A DNA stretch of 11,978 nt from Haloarculaceae archaeon (GTDB taxonomy: Archaea; Halobacteriota; Halobacteria; Halobacteriales; Haloarculaceae): contig JAHENO010000095.1 of the NCBI GenBank assembly GCA_018609945.1, forward strand, positions 1-11,978, in the 5' to 3' direction. Shown one piece after another: positions 1 to 6,229 of this stretch (positions are counted from its first letter, which is position 1; every line of letters begins with the position of its first letter). The notes under the pieces are model-generated. The model saw only the letters and a list, made by a program, of their open reading frames with translations, searched no databases and was not told the origin of the DNA. A program made the position numbers and the translations under genes.

Positions 1-446
1 ACGAGGACGCTGCCGCGTACTTTTTCATCGGCCGTGGCCTCAACTATCCGGTCGCGCTCGAGGGGGCGCTGAAGATGAAGGAGATCACCTACAAACACGC
101 CGAGGGGTTCGCCGCCGGCGAACTGAAACACGGCCCGCTCGCGCTCGTCACCGAGAACACGCCGGTGTTCGCGGTCGTGACGGGGGACGGTGAGATGGCC
201 CGCAAGACCATCGGGAACGTCAAGGAGGTCGAGGCGCGGAACGCGCCCGTCGTCGCGGTGACCGACGGCGCGAGTGATGTCGAGCGGTATGCCGACCACG
301 TGCTCACCCTCCCGGAGACCCATCCCCGCGCCGCGAGCGTCCTCGCGAACGTGCAGCTCCAGCTGGTGTCCTACCACGTCGCCGCGCGACTCGGCCGGTC
401 GATCGACAAACCCCGGAACCTGGCAAAGAGCGTCACGGTCGAGTGA
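1..446 (+). CDS. glmS: Glutamine--fructose-6-phosphate aminotransferase (isomerizing), C-terminal part; cut by window edge
   Basis: The first full codon is at position 3 and 147 residues are visible up to TGA at 444-446; the start lies outside the window. GlmS makes glucosamine-6-phosphate from fructose-6-phosphate and glutamine, the entry to UDP-GlcNAc and surface glycan synthesis, in the cytoplasm. The visible part is the second SIS (sugar isomerase) half: the sugar-binding stretch FIGRGLNYPVALEGALKMKE, then GELKHGP with the catalytic Glu/His region, and the family's hallmark C-terminal tail NLAKSVTVE with its conserved lysine. The tail ends exactly where family members end, so the 3' end is intact. 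The N-terminal glutaminase domain cannot be seen here, so the isomerizing aminotransferase call assumes it lies upstream. A T-tract at 499-503 follows after about 50 nt and may serve as its terminator. Confidence 0.93.
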   Translation, partial: EDAAAYFFIGRGLNYPVALEGALKMKEITYKHAEGFAAGELKHGPLALVTENTPVFAVVTGDGEMARKTIGNVKEVEARNAPVVAVTDGASDVERYADHVLTLPETHPRAASVLANVQLQLVSYHVAARLGRSIDKPRNLAKSVTVE

Positions 447-496
447 GTCCCCGGCCACCAGCCTCCCACGTCGGCGCCGTTGGGTGCGTTACACGC

Positions 497-505
497 GATT
501 TTTGA
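497..505 (+). promoter_or_regulatory. TATA-like element for the DUF5518-type gene
   Basis: GATTTTTGA is the only AT-rich stretch in the 82-nt gap after glmS. Its centre is about 27 nt before the ATG at 529, which predicts a leaderless transcript, the usual haloarchaeal arrangement. The same T-run could help end glmS transcription. Confidence 0.5.
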
Positions 506-528
506 CCCCCCGGGGAGTAGTGTCGCGC

Positions 529-915
529 ATGTCCCCGGACGATACCCTCGCGAACGCCCTCCTCGGTGCCGTCGTGACGGTCGTGGTGTCGCCGTTCGTC
601 CCGTTCGCGCCGATATTCGGCGGGCTGCTCGCCGGCTACCTGCAGGGCGGTGACCGCGACGACGGCCTGTGGATCGGTACCGTCTCCGGCGCCATCGCCC
701 TGATCCCGCTGTTTCTGCTGGCGTTCCTCGTGGCGAACGTCTTCCTCTTCTTTCTCGGCGGCATGGGTCCCGGCCGGATGGTCGGCGGGTTCGGCGTCGC
801 GGCGGTCGTCGTTGGCATGCTGTTCGCGACCGTCTACACCGTCGGTCTGAGCGCGCTGGGTGGCTGGCTCGGTAACTACGTGCGATACGATACGGACATC
901 GGTGCCAGCGAGTGA
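529..915 (+). CDS. Small glycine-rich membrane protein, DUF5518-type
   Basis: This 128-residue protein has about four hydrophobic segments: roughly residues 7-36, 46-77, 84-104 and a short glycine-rich one near 105-117. It is rich in glycine and has few charges apart from a GDRDDG loop at 41-46 and an acidic C-terminus. The pattern NALLGAVVTVVVSPFVPFAP followed by GGLLAGYLQGGDRDDG is typical of haloarchaeal DUF5518 proteins, whose function is unknown. I recognise the family from this pattern only. ATG at 529 is chosen because the TATA-like element sits 27 nt upstream. An in-frame GTG at 520 would add three residues, and longer upstream reading would run into glmS. It lies downstream of glmS but has its own promoter, so functional linkage is not implied. 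Confidence 0.82.
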   Translation: MSPDDTLANALLGAVVTVVVSPFVPFAPIFGGLLAGYLQGGDRDDGLWIGTVSGAIALIPLFLLAFLVANVFLFFLGGMGPGRMVGGFGVAAVVVGMLFATVYTVGLSALGGWLGNYVRYDTDIGASE

Positions 916-940
916 CTCACTCTGCGTAAGACCGACCGGC

Positions 941-959
941 GGGAGGGGACACCCTTCCC
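941..959. terminator. Hairpin between convergent genes
   Basis: GGGAGGGG (941-948) and CCCTTCCC (952-959) pair over 8 bp with one G.U wobble around a 3-nt ACA loop. It lies in the 63-nt gap between the 3' ends of the DUF5518-type gene (plus) and the DUF6517-type gene (minus), where a shared terminator or 3'-end barrier is expected. There is no clear T-tract, so the termination role is inferred. Confidence 0.45.
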
Positions 960-978
960 GAGAGCCCGTCGACAGCTG

Positions 979-1659
979 TCACTCCTGGTGTTCGACGGCT
1001 TCCATCATCGAGAAGACGTTCTCGCGCTCGACGTCCTGGACTTTCCGCGGATAGGCGCCGACAGTCACGACGAAGTCCTCGCCGACCTCGACGGCCTCGG
1101 TGATGTGGAGCCCGAGTTCGACATCGACCGGCGCCCCCGACAGTTGCGCGTCGGCGCTGAACTCGCCGGCCGTGGTCTCGGTACCGGCGACCAGCACGCC
1201 GTCCTCGCCGACCTGTTCGAGGTTCGCGACGCTCTCGAAGTTGTCCCCGACTCGCCCGGCGAGTTGGCTGCTGTCCATGCCCTCGATTGGGTTGAAATTC
1301 TGACCGAGCACCGTCACCTGCGGCGTCGAGAGCACCGTGAACGACGCAGCCCGGGCACTCTGCTCGACGGGGACATCCGCCACTTCCGAGACGTCGATCG
1401 CCTTGTCGAATTTGGCCTGCCAGTTGGTGACGATCACATCCTGTGACTGTCCCCCGACCTCGAAGGTCCGCTCGATAACGTTCTCAGCGACGCCATTTTC
1501 TTCGTACCCGGTGTCCTCGCGGGCCGAGGCGGGAACAGTCCCCGGGGTGGCCTCGAACTCCATCGGCTGGTTGCCCAGGAACGGTATCGCACTACAGCCA
1601 GCAGCACTCGCCGCGAGCGCCACCGTTGTCCCTCGGAGTACATCCCGCCGCGCAAACAT
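979..1659 (-). CDS. Tat-exported lipoprotein, DUF6517-type
   Basis: The protein has 226 residues from ATG at 1657-1659. The N-terminus carries a twin-arginine signal (ARRDVLRG, Arg4-Arg5), a hydrophobic core, and a lipobox ending in AAGC with Cys22 as the lipidation site. The mature protein should therefore be anchored on the outer face of the membrane. The mature part is acidic, about 200 residues, with alternating beta-type segments and no cysteines or obvious catalytic motif. The layout (ENVIERTFEVGGQSQDVIVT near the start of the mature part, a GLHITEAVEVGEDFVV segment near the end) resembles haloarchaeal DUF6517 lipoproteins; no function is known to me. An in-frame upstream start at 1776 is rejected. 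It would bury the signal peptide behind 39 residues and ignore the TATA box 27 nt before the ATG. The gene is convergent with the DUF5518-type gene. Confidence 0.85.
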   Translation of the reverse strand: MFARRDVLRGTTVALAASAAGCSAIPFLGNQPMEFEATPGTVPASAREDTGYEENGVAENVIERTFEVGGQSQDVIVTNWQAKFDKAIDVSEVADVPVEQSARAASFTVLSTPQVTVLGQNFNPIEGMDSSQLAGRVGDNFESVANLEQVGEDGVLVAGTETTAGEFSADAQLSGAPVDVELGLHITEAVEVGEDFVVTVGAYPRKVQDVERENVFSMMEAVEHQE

Positions 1660-1680
1660 GCCTCTCCGTAACTGGTGGGT

Positions 1681-1690
1681 GTTTGTATAT
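1681..1690 (-). promoter_or_regulatory. TATA box of the lipoprotein gene
   Basis: On the minus strand this reads ATATACAAAC, centred about 27 nt before the ATG at 1659. It predicts transcription starting at or next to the start codon and supports the short (signal peptide first) protein start. Confidence 0.6.
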
Positions 1691-1758
1691 CTGGTGGCAG
1701 TAGACGGTGTTGGTTCGTGGCCGACCGGAGACCGAGCCCTCGATCCCGGGAATTCAAA

Positions 1759-1798
1759 TTGTCGGCTATGAGCCACTGTTGTCGGCTACGAGCCGCTG
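1759..1798. repeat. Two tandem 20-bp repeats, each holding a small palindrome
   Basis: TTGTCGGCTATGAGCCACTG (1759-1778) is followed directly by TTGTCGGCTACGAGCCGCTG (1779-1798), with 2 mismatches in 20. Each unit contains the inverted repeat GGCT-AYG-AGCC. The unit length of about two helical turns would place two palindromes on the same DNA face. They lie about 100 nt upstream of the lipoprotein promoter and about 55 nt past the DUF3179 stop, so either an operator pair or 3'-end structure is possible. Confidence 0.6.
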
Positions 1799-1806
1799 AC
1801 ACATTT

Positions 1807-1823
1807 CGGCACACAGCGTGCCG
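1807..1823 (-). terminator. Possible terminator hairpin of the DUF3179 gene
   Basis: CGGCAC (1807-1812) and GTGCCG (1818-1823) form a 6-bp stem with a 5-nt loop, about 30 nt past the stop codon of the minus-strand DUF3179 gene. No T-tract follows on the minus strand, so this is only a weak candidate. Confidence 0.25.
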
Positions 1824-1853
1824 GATGTCGTTCCGAAGGTGTAGCCGGCAGTA

Positions 1854-2990
1854 TCAGTCCGCGGCAGTCCCGTTCGCATAGATATCGGTCTCCGGGTGGA
1901 ACTCGCTCCAGGCGAACCAGAAGATGCCGTGGCTGTTGAGGCGTTCGAGTTGCGTTCCCGCGTGCGGTCCTTCCTGAGCCTCGCCATCGAAGCTCCACCC
2001 GTTGCCGTCCTCGTCGACCAGCCGGCCCTCGGACGGCGAGAACCGCACAGGGTCGCCGTCGACTTCGCGGACGAACAGCTTCACCCCACCCTCTCGCTGG
2101 TCCTCGACGACCAGTACCGGCACGCCGCCGACCTCGTCGTTGACGACGTCGGCTTCGGTGACCGTCTCCTCGGGGTACGCTCGCGAGGCGTTGCCGATGG
2201 TGACTCCGTAGACGATCGTCTTCGAGTGGAGGCGGTCGTCGACGCTGTCCACGTCGAAGCCCACGCGTTCGCTGTCCGCGTACCCCGAGTAGGGATTCGA
2301 GCCGTAGGTCGACTTCGGGTAGATCCCGGTGTCACGCGAGAGTACCTGCGTCTGCGGGTGGGCCTCGCGCCACTCCGCCCACGTCGTGATCGAACTGGGC
2401 ACGAGTGTCAGCTCGCGGGGAACGAGCGGGCCGACTATGGCCTCCCCTTCGAGCTGGCTCCAGTACGTCTCTGTCTGGCGGTCGTACATCACCAGGTTGG
2501 CGTTGATCAGTTTGCCCGACACCCCGAACGACAGTGTCTCGCCATCGACGCGGCGGTCGAAGACCAGCCCTGAGCGACACAGCGGGCAGTAGGTCACCGC
2601 GACGGGCGTGCCGCCGACCTCGTCGTTGACGATTTCGTGGACGTTCAGGATCCGCAGGGGATAGGCCCGCGTCTCGCCGTCGACCTCGATCCCGATGACC
2701 ATGTCGTCCTCGTTGAGCCAGCCGTCGGCCGCGTCGGCCGACTGGTAGGTCGGGTCGTCGATGGAGGGGATGCAGTCCGTTCCGCCGGGACAGCCCTGCC
2801 GGAGCCTGTCGGGACGGACGGTGTACCTGGTCCCGTCGTCGGTGACATTGAAGTCGGCCTCGGAGGCGGCGGGCTGCTCGGGTGTGGCCTGCTGGGTCGC
2901 ACCGGCACCGCCCAGTGCGACGGCCAGCGAACTGGCAACGACCAAGACGACAACGGTCCCGACATAGAGGGTCCGCTCGTCGGGTCTCAC
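1854..2990 (-). CDS. Membrane-anchored DUF3179 protein with internal duplication
   Basis: This 378-residue protein starts at GTG (2988-2990). Residues 7-29 form an uncleaved anchor or signal segment, followed by a Gln/Pro/Ala-rich linker; the rest should face outside the cell. The DUF3179 domain is shown by the motif YCPLCRSGLVF (Cys135 and Cys138), with a second cysteine pair at Cys67 and Cys73. The domain is duplicated. RAYP...VNDEVGGTPV (109-130) recurs as RAYP...VNDEVGGVPV (270-291), and ITTWAEWREAHPQT (201-214) matches FWFAWSEFHPET (357-368). The second copy has VEDQRE where the first has YCPLCRS, so it lacks the cysteines. The biochemical role is unknown; CPxC suggests thiol or metal chemistry, but that is inference. 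The start overlaps the stop of the upstream membrane protein gene (GTGA), so the two are probably translationally coupled. Confidence 0.88.
   Translation of the reverse strand: MRPDERTLYVGTVVVLVVASSLAVALGGAGATQQATPEQPAASEADFNVTDDGTRYTVRPDRLRQGCPGGTDCIPSIDDPTYQSADAADGWLNEDDMVIGIEVDGETRAYPLRILNVHEIVNDEVGGTPVAVTYCPLCRSGLVFDRRVDGETLSFGVSGKLINANLVMYDRQTETYWSQLEGEAIVGPLVPRELTLVPSSITTWAEWREAHPQTQVLSRDTGIYPKSTYGSNPYSGYADSERVGFDVDSVDDRLHSKTIVYGVTIGNASRAYPEETVTEADVVNDEVGGVPVLVVEDQREGGVKLFVREVDGDPVRFSPSEGRLVDEDGNGWSFDGEAQEGPHAGTQLERLNSHGIFWFAWSEFHPETDIYANGTAAD
2124..2146. repeat. 23-bp perfect direct repeat, copy 1 (inside the DUF3179 gene)
   Basis: This stretch is identical to 2610-2632. It encodes the VNDEVGG element of the second half-domain. 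The identity is higher than expected from the diverged surroundings; shared codon bias or local gene conversion could explain it. Confidence 0.7.
2610..2632. repeat. 23-bp perfect direct repeat, copy 2 (inside the DUF3179 gene)
   Basis: Partner of 2124-2146, in the same frame and orientation. It encodes the VNDEVGG element of the first half-domain, just before the CPLC motif. Confidence 0.7.
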
Positions 2991-3517
2991 GACGGATCAC
3001 CCCAGCGCACGACCGTCGCACCGACGGTTCCGACAGTGTACAGCCAGAGGAACTCGACGTACAGCCGCCCGGCACGGAAGACGGCCTGGCCGACAGTCTC
3101 CCCGAACAGGTCGGCGTAGAAGACGTTCGCGCCGAACAGGACCTGGGGTGCCGCACGCAACGGGAGCAACAGGATGTTCAGCACCGGCCCGAGCAACTCC
3201 GCCACGAACGGCAGCCGGACGAGGACGAACAGTCCCACCGCGAGTGCCAGCGTGAGCCGGCGCGTCCGGGCGAACGCCAGCACCCGGTCCGTGACGCCGG
3301 CTTCCCAGGGTCGGAAGCGATACACCGGGAGCACGAGGAGGCCGAACGCGACGACCAGGATGACACTCATCACGGACAGCGAGGACAGCGACCCGGCCGC
3401 GCCGACAGCCAGCAGGAACACCAGCCAGGTCAACAGCCCCATCCCGACGGGAACGAGGACCCGGGCGACCGCCTCGAGACGGCTCTCGGAGACTGCGTCC
3501 GCGTCGAGCGTTGCCAT
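2987..3517 (-). CDS. Multispanning membrane protein, family not recognised
   Basis: This 176-residue protein starts at ATG (3515-3517). It has hydrophobic segments at about 18-40, 46-66, 88-105, 107-122 and 153-170, giving four or five membrane spans. Arg-containing loops (YRFRPWEAG at 66-74, ARTRR at 83-87) suggest the cytoplasmic side. No catalytic motif is evident. Its TGA overlaps the GTG start of the DUF3179 gene by 4 nt, and only 36 nt of its own 5' region is shared with nothing else. The pair therefore forms a two-gene unit; a membrane partner for the DUF3179 protein is a reasonable inference. An in-frame GTG at 3527-3529 would add four residues; ATG is preferred because a TATA-like element lies about 27-30 nt before it. 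Confidence 0.78.
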   Translation of the reverse strand: MATLDADAVSESRLEAVARVLVPVGMGLLTWLVFLLAVGAAGSLSSLSVMSVILVVAFGLLVLPVYRFRPWEAGVTDRVLAFARTRRLTLALAVGLFVLVRLPFVAELLGPVLNILLLPLRAAPQVLFGANVFYADLFGETVGQAVFRAGRLYVEFLWLYTVGTVGATVVRWGDPS

Positions 3518-3540
3518 ACGGGAGCGCACGGCCCGGAGCT

Positions 3541-3552
3541 GTGTATGTATTC
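3541..3552 (-). promoter_or_regulatory. TATA-like element of the membrane protein/DUF3179 unit
   Basis: On the minus strand this reads GAATACATACAC, centred about 30 nt before the ATG at 3517. It lies in a 128-nt divergent spacer that also carries the mevalonate kinase promoter, about 65 nt away in the opposite direction. Confidence 0.45.
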
Positions 3553-3614
3553 GGTAACCGCGACCTCACTCCTCCGTCCGCTCCCGAGACTTGTCGCCCA
3601 GCGCGGGACCGACA

Positions 3615-3621
3615 CCTAAAC
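3615..3621 (+). promoter_or_regulatory. Weak TATA-like element for mevalonate kinase
   Basis: CCTAAAC is centred about 27 nt before the ATG at 3646, consistent with a leaderless mRNA. It is a poor match to a TTTAWA-type box but is the only AT-rich point at the right distance. Confidence 0.4.
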
Positions 3622-3645
3622 GGGGCTCGGCCGCACACGGGGGGT

Positions 3646-4632
3646 ATGGTCACCTCGAGTGCCCCGGGGAAGGTCTACCTCTTCGGGGAACACGCGGTCG
3701 TCTACGGGGAGCCGGCGGTCCCGTGTGCCATCGAGCGCCGCGCCCGCGTCACCGTCGAGGAGCGGCCGGAGGGGGTCCGCGTCCACGCGGGCGACCTCAC
3801 CCTCGATGGCTTCACCGTCGAGTACGACGGCGACGCCGCCGGCAGGCCGGACGTGGACGTACCGGATTCGCTGATCGAGGCGGGCGTCGGCTACGTCAAC
3901 GAGGCCATCGCGCAGGCACGCGACGCGGTCGGCGACGAGACGGCGGGATTCGACGTCACCGTCGACAGCCAGATCCCGCTCGGCGCGGGTATCGGGTCCT
4001 CGGCAGCGGTGGTCGTCGCCGCAATCGACGCCGCGACCCGCGAACTCGGCGTCGAACTCTCCCGCGAGGAACTGGCAGAGCGCGCCTACCAGGTCGAGTA
4101 CACCGTCCAGGACGGCCAGGCCTCCCGTGCCGACACCTTCTGTTCGACGGTGGGCGGGGCCGTCCGCGTCGAGGGCGACGATTGCCGGACCTTGCCGGCG
4201 CCGGACCTGCCCTTCGTCATCGGCTACGACGGCGGCGCCGGCGATACCGGAGCGCTCGTCGCGGGTGTGCGAAACCTGAAGGAAACATACGACTTCGCGG
4301 CCGACACCGTGGCAGCCATCGGCGACATCGTCCGGAGCGGCGAGCGCGCGCTGGCCGACGGGGACGTCGCGGAACTGGGCCGGCTGATGGACTTCAATCA
4401 CGGCCTGCTGGAGGCGCTGGGCGTCTCCTCGCGCTCGCTGGACGCGATGGTGTGGGCTGCCAGGGACGCCGGCGCGCTGGGTGCGAAACTCACCGGGGCC
4501 GGCGGCGGTGGCTGTATCGTCGCGCTGGACGAGACGGCCGAGACGGCGACCGCCCTCGAGTACACGCCGGGCTGTCAGGAGGCCTTCCGGGCCGAACTGG
4601 ACACCGACGGCGTCAGGGTCGAAGCGGGATGA
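3646..4632 (+). CDS. mvk: Mevalonate kinase
   Basis: This 328-residue GHMP-family kinase phosphorylates mevalonate to 5-phosphomevalonate with ATP in the cytoplasm, the first kinase step of isoprenoid synthesis. The three GHMP motifs are present: APGKVYLFGEHAVVYG (6-21, with Lys8), the glycine/serine ATP loop PLGAGIGSSAA (111-121), and KLTGAGGGGC (281-290). DGQASRAD (156-163) fits the catalytic-Asp segment, with Asp163. Length is normal for archaeal mevalonate kinases. The ATG at 3646 is chosen over in-frame starts as far up as 3511. The extra 45 residues look like read-through of promoter DNA, and motif 1 then falls at the expected N-terminal position. Its TGA overlaps the ATG of the next gene (ATGA at 4629-4632), so it is coupled to isopentenyl phosphate kinase, which acts two steps later. 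Confidence 0.95.
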   Translation: MVTSSAPGKVYLFGEHAVVYGEPAVPCAIERRARVTVEERPEGVRVHAGDLTLDGFTVEYDGDAAGRPDVDVPDSLIEAGVGYVNEAIAQARDAVGDETAGFDVTVDSQIPLGAGIGSSAAVVVAAIDAATRELGVELSREELAERAYQVEYTVQDGQASRADTFCSTVGGAVRVEGDDCRTLPAPDLPFVIGYDGGAGDTGALVAGVRNLKETYDFAADTVAAIGDIVRSGERALADGDVAELGRLMDFNHGLLEALGVSSRSLDAMVWAARDAGALGAKLTGAGGGGCIVALDETAETATALEYTPGCQEAFRAELDTDGVRVEAG

Positions 4633-5456
4633 CGACCGTCCTCAAACTCGGGGGAAGCGTCGTCACCCGGAAAGAAGACCCCGAGACGGTCGACGCGGAC
4701 GCCCTCGCCATCGCAGCCGACGCCATCGCCGGTGCCCTCGGAGACCGGTCCGACGGACCGGACCGGCTCGTCGTCGTCCACGGCGGCGGGAGTTTCGGTC
4801 ACCATCACGCCGACCGCCACGGCGTCTCGGCGACCGCAGGCAGTCACGACGCCGCTGCGCTGTCGGAGATCCACGGGGCGATGGGCGAGTTGAACGACGC
4901 CGTCCTCGACGCCTTCCACGAGCGGGGCGTGAACGCGCTCCCGGTCCGGCCGCTCTCCGTGGCATATCGTGCCGATGGCACCGGCGACTCGGGGACGGAT
5001 GGCGCAACCGACGGTGACGACCACTCCGGAACCGACAGCGAAACCGCCAGGCTCCACCTGCCGACGGCCAGCGTCGAGGCCATGCTCGCCGAAGGGTTCG
5101 TGCCGGTCCTCCACGGCGACGTGGTCACACACCGGGGCCGGGGCGGGACCATCCTCAGTGGTGACGAGATCGTGGTCTCGTTGGCCCGGTCGCTGGACGC
5201 AGACCGCCTGGGGGTGTGTTCGACGGTTCCGGGGGTCCTCGACGCGAACGGGGACGTCATCGAGCGAATCGACTCGCTGTCGAGCGTGGCCGAGACCCTC
5301 GGTGCCAGCGACGCCACCGACGTCACTGGCGGGATGGCCGGGAAAGTCCGTGCGCTGCTCGCGGTACCGACGCCGGCACACGTCTTCGGACTGTCCGACC
5401 TGGAAGCGTTCCTCGCGGGTCGGGCACCCGGGACGGTCGTCGGCGGTCCCGAGTGA
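4629..5456 (+). CDS. ipk: Isopentenyl phosphate kinase
   Basis: This 275-residue enzyme of the amino acid kinase fold phosphorylates isopentenyl phosphate to isopentenyl diphosphate, completing the archaeal mevalonate pathway after phosphomevalonate decarboxylation. Visible motifs: KLGGS (6-10), the IPK signature HGGGSFGH (51-58, whose last His corresponds to the catalytic histidine of characterised IPKs), HGDVV (162-166), SGDE (177-180) and TDVTGGM (230-236). Odd feature: residues 115-139 form an acidic Asp/Gly/Ser/Thr-rich insertion with no hydrophobic residues between the VRPLSVAYR strand and the RLHLPTASVEAML helix. That makes it longer than most archaeal IPKs; it is likely a surface loop. 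It starts within the mevalonate kinase stop (ATGA), with no separate promoter, so it depends on the mvk transcript. Confidence 0.95.
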   Translation: MTTVLKLGGSVVTRKEDPETVDADALAIAADAIAGALGDRSDGPDRLVVVHGGGSFGHHHADRHGVSATAGSHDAAALSEIHGAMGELNDAVLDAFHERGVNALPVRPLSVAYRADGTGDSGTDGATDGDDHSGTDSETARLHLPTASVEAMLAEGFVPVLHGDVVTHRGRGGTILSGDEIVVSLARSLDADRLGVCSTVPGVLDANGDVIERIDSLSSVAETLGASDATDVTGGMAGKVRALLAVPTPAHVFGLSDLEAFLAGRAPGTVVGGPE

Positions 5457-5472
5457 GCGGCCCAGGGCGCAA

Positions 5473-5480
5473 CCTATTTT
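5473..5480 (+). promoter_or_regulatory. TATA-like element for the tail-bearing membrane protein gene
   Basis: CCTATTTT lies 17-24 nt after the IPK stop and is centred about 28 nt before the ATG at 5505. It predicts a leaderless start, and the T4 run could also end the mvk-ipk transcript. Confidence 0.5.
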
Positions 5481-5504
5481 CGGCACCGCCTGCAACATCG
5501 CAGC

Positions 5505-6191
5505 ATGTCAGCCGCCCGCCTCCTCGACAGTCTCCGCTACGGGGCAACGCTCGTCGGGTACCTGCTCGTCGTCGCTCTCGTCAGTGCGGGTGCGATCGGC
5601 GGCGGTGCGGTCCTCGCTGTCCCCGGCCGCGTCGGCCTCGACGCGGCCGCTGTGGGTACCGGCCGCCTTGCCGGCGGAATCGCCCTCGGAGTACTCGGAG
5701 CCGTCGTTTTCCTCGGCGGTCTGGTCGGCCTGGCCCACAAGCTCGTTGCCGACGCCGTCTCGGCCGGCGTCGAACACGGTGTACCGGCGCCCGAGCCGCG
5801 GGATGTGACTGCGTCGGGCGACGCTACCGGAGCGGATCAGTCGACCACTGACGCGTCCGAGGCGGGATCCGACAGATCTACAGCCGACCGGGAGCTCACC
5901 GACCACGCTCCAGCGGCGACCGATGACGGTCCGTCGACCCCCGGGAGCGACGCTGGCGCGACGGAGACAGCCACCGCCGACGCGCCTGCGGCGGCGACCG
6001 ACGCCGACAGTTCGGAGTCCACCCGGGACTCGCCAGCGGCTGGGGCGGAGGAGCCACCAGCTCCCAGCCCGGAAGAAATCGTGTTCGGGTCCAGCGACGA
6101 GGCCGGGCCCGGGGAGCGAGCCGGGTCGGCCTCCGGAGTGGGGAGTGGGGGGTCGGAGGATCCGCTGGCGGATCCGTCAGACGAGACGTAG
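5505..6191 (+). CDS. Two-span membrane protein with a long disordered acidic tail
   Basis: I do not recognise a named family. The 228-residue protein has two hydrophobic segments (about 13-38 and 53-77) rich in Gly, Ala, Val and Leu. A 138-residue tail (91-228) follows, built almost wholly of Asp, Ala, Ser, Thr, Gly, Glu and Pro, a typical haloarchaeal low-complexity sequence. Near the end the tail contains PAPSPEEIVFGSSDE (185-199), whose EEIVFGSS core is its only hydrophobic patch and looks like a short linear motif. The spans probably anchor the protein with the tail on one side of the membrane; which side is not clear. It sits between isopentenyl phosphate kinase and RNase J on the same strand, with its own TATA-like box, so any role in lipid or RNA metabolism is guesswork. 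High-GC codon use does not differ from the neighbours. Confidence 0.72.
   Translation: MSAARLLDSLRYGATLVGYLLVVALVSAGAIGGGAVLAVPGRVGLDAAAVGTGRLAGGIALGVLGAVVFLGGLVGLAHKLVADAVSAGVEHGVPAPEPRDVTASGDATGADQSTTDASEAGSDRSTADRELTDHAPAATDDGPSTPGSDAGATETATADAPAAATDADSSESTRDSPAAGAEEPPAPSPEEIVFGSSDEAGPGERAGSASGVGSGGSEDPLADPSDET
6158..6175 (+). terminator. Hairpin overlapping the 3' end of the tail-bearing gene
   Basis: GGATCCG (6158-6164) and CGGATCC (6169-6175) form a perfect 7-bp stem with a 4-nt loop, 14 nt before the stop codon. A T5 run follows at 6202-6206. It may end upstream transcription just before the RNase J promoter, but being inside the coding sequence it could simply reflect repeated Gly-Ser/Asp-Pro codons. 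Confidence 0.3.
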
Positions 6192-6200
6192 AAGCGCACA

Positions 6201-6209
6201 CTTTTTATC
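6201..6209 (+). promoter_or_regulatory. TATA-like element upstream of the RNase J leader
   Basis: CTTTTTATC is the only AT-rich stretch in the 272-nt gap before RNase J. A start site about 25-27 nt downstream would fall near 6230, giving a leader of some 230 nt, in contrast to the leaderless layout elsewhere in the window. Confidence 0.45.
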
Positions 6210-6229
6210 GCCGGGCACACAAGCGGGAG

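Noticed and set aside
1660..1776. Upstream start of the DUF6517-type protein
   Set aside because: The added 39 residues run over the TATA box and part of the tandem repeat, and would displace the Tat signal from the N-terminus.
3591..4628. Plus-frame extension upstream of isopentenyl phosphate kinase, in a second frame over mvk
   Set aside because: The extension is Arg/Gly-rich nonsense across the mevalonate kinase gene. The true start is the ATG at 4629, where KLGGS appears at the expected N-terminal place.
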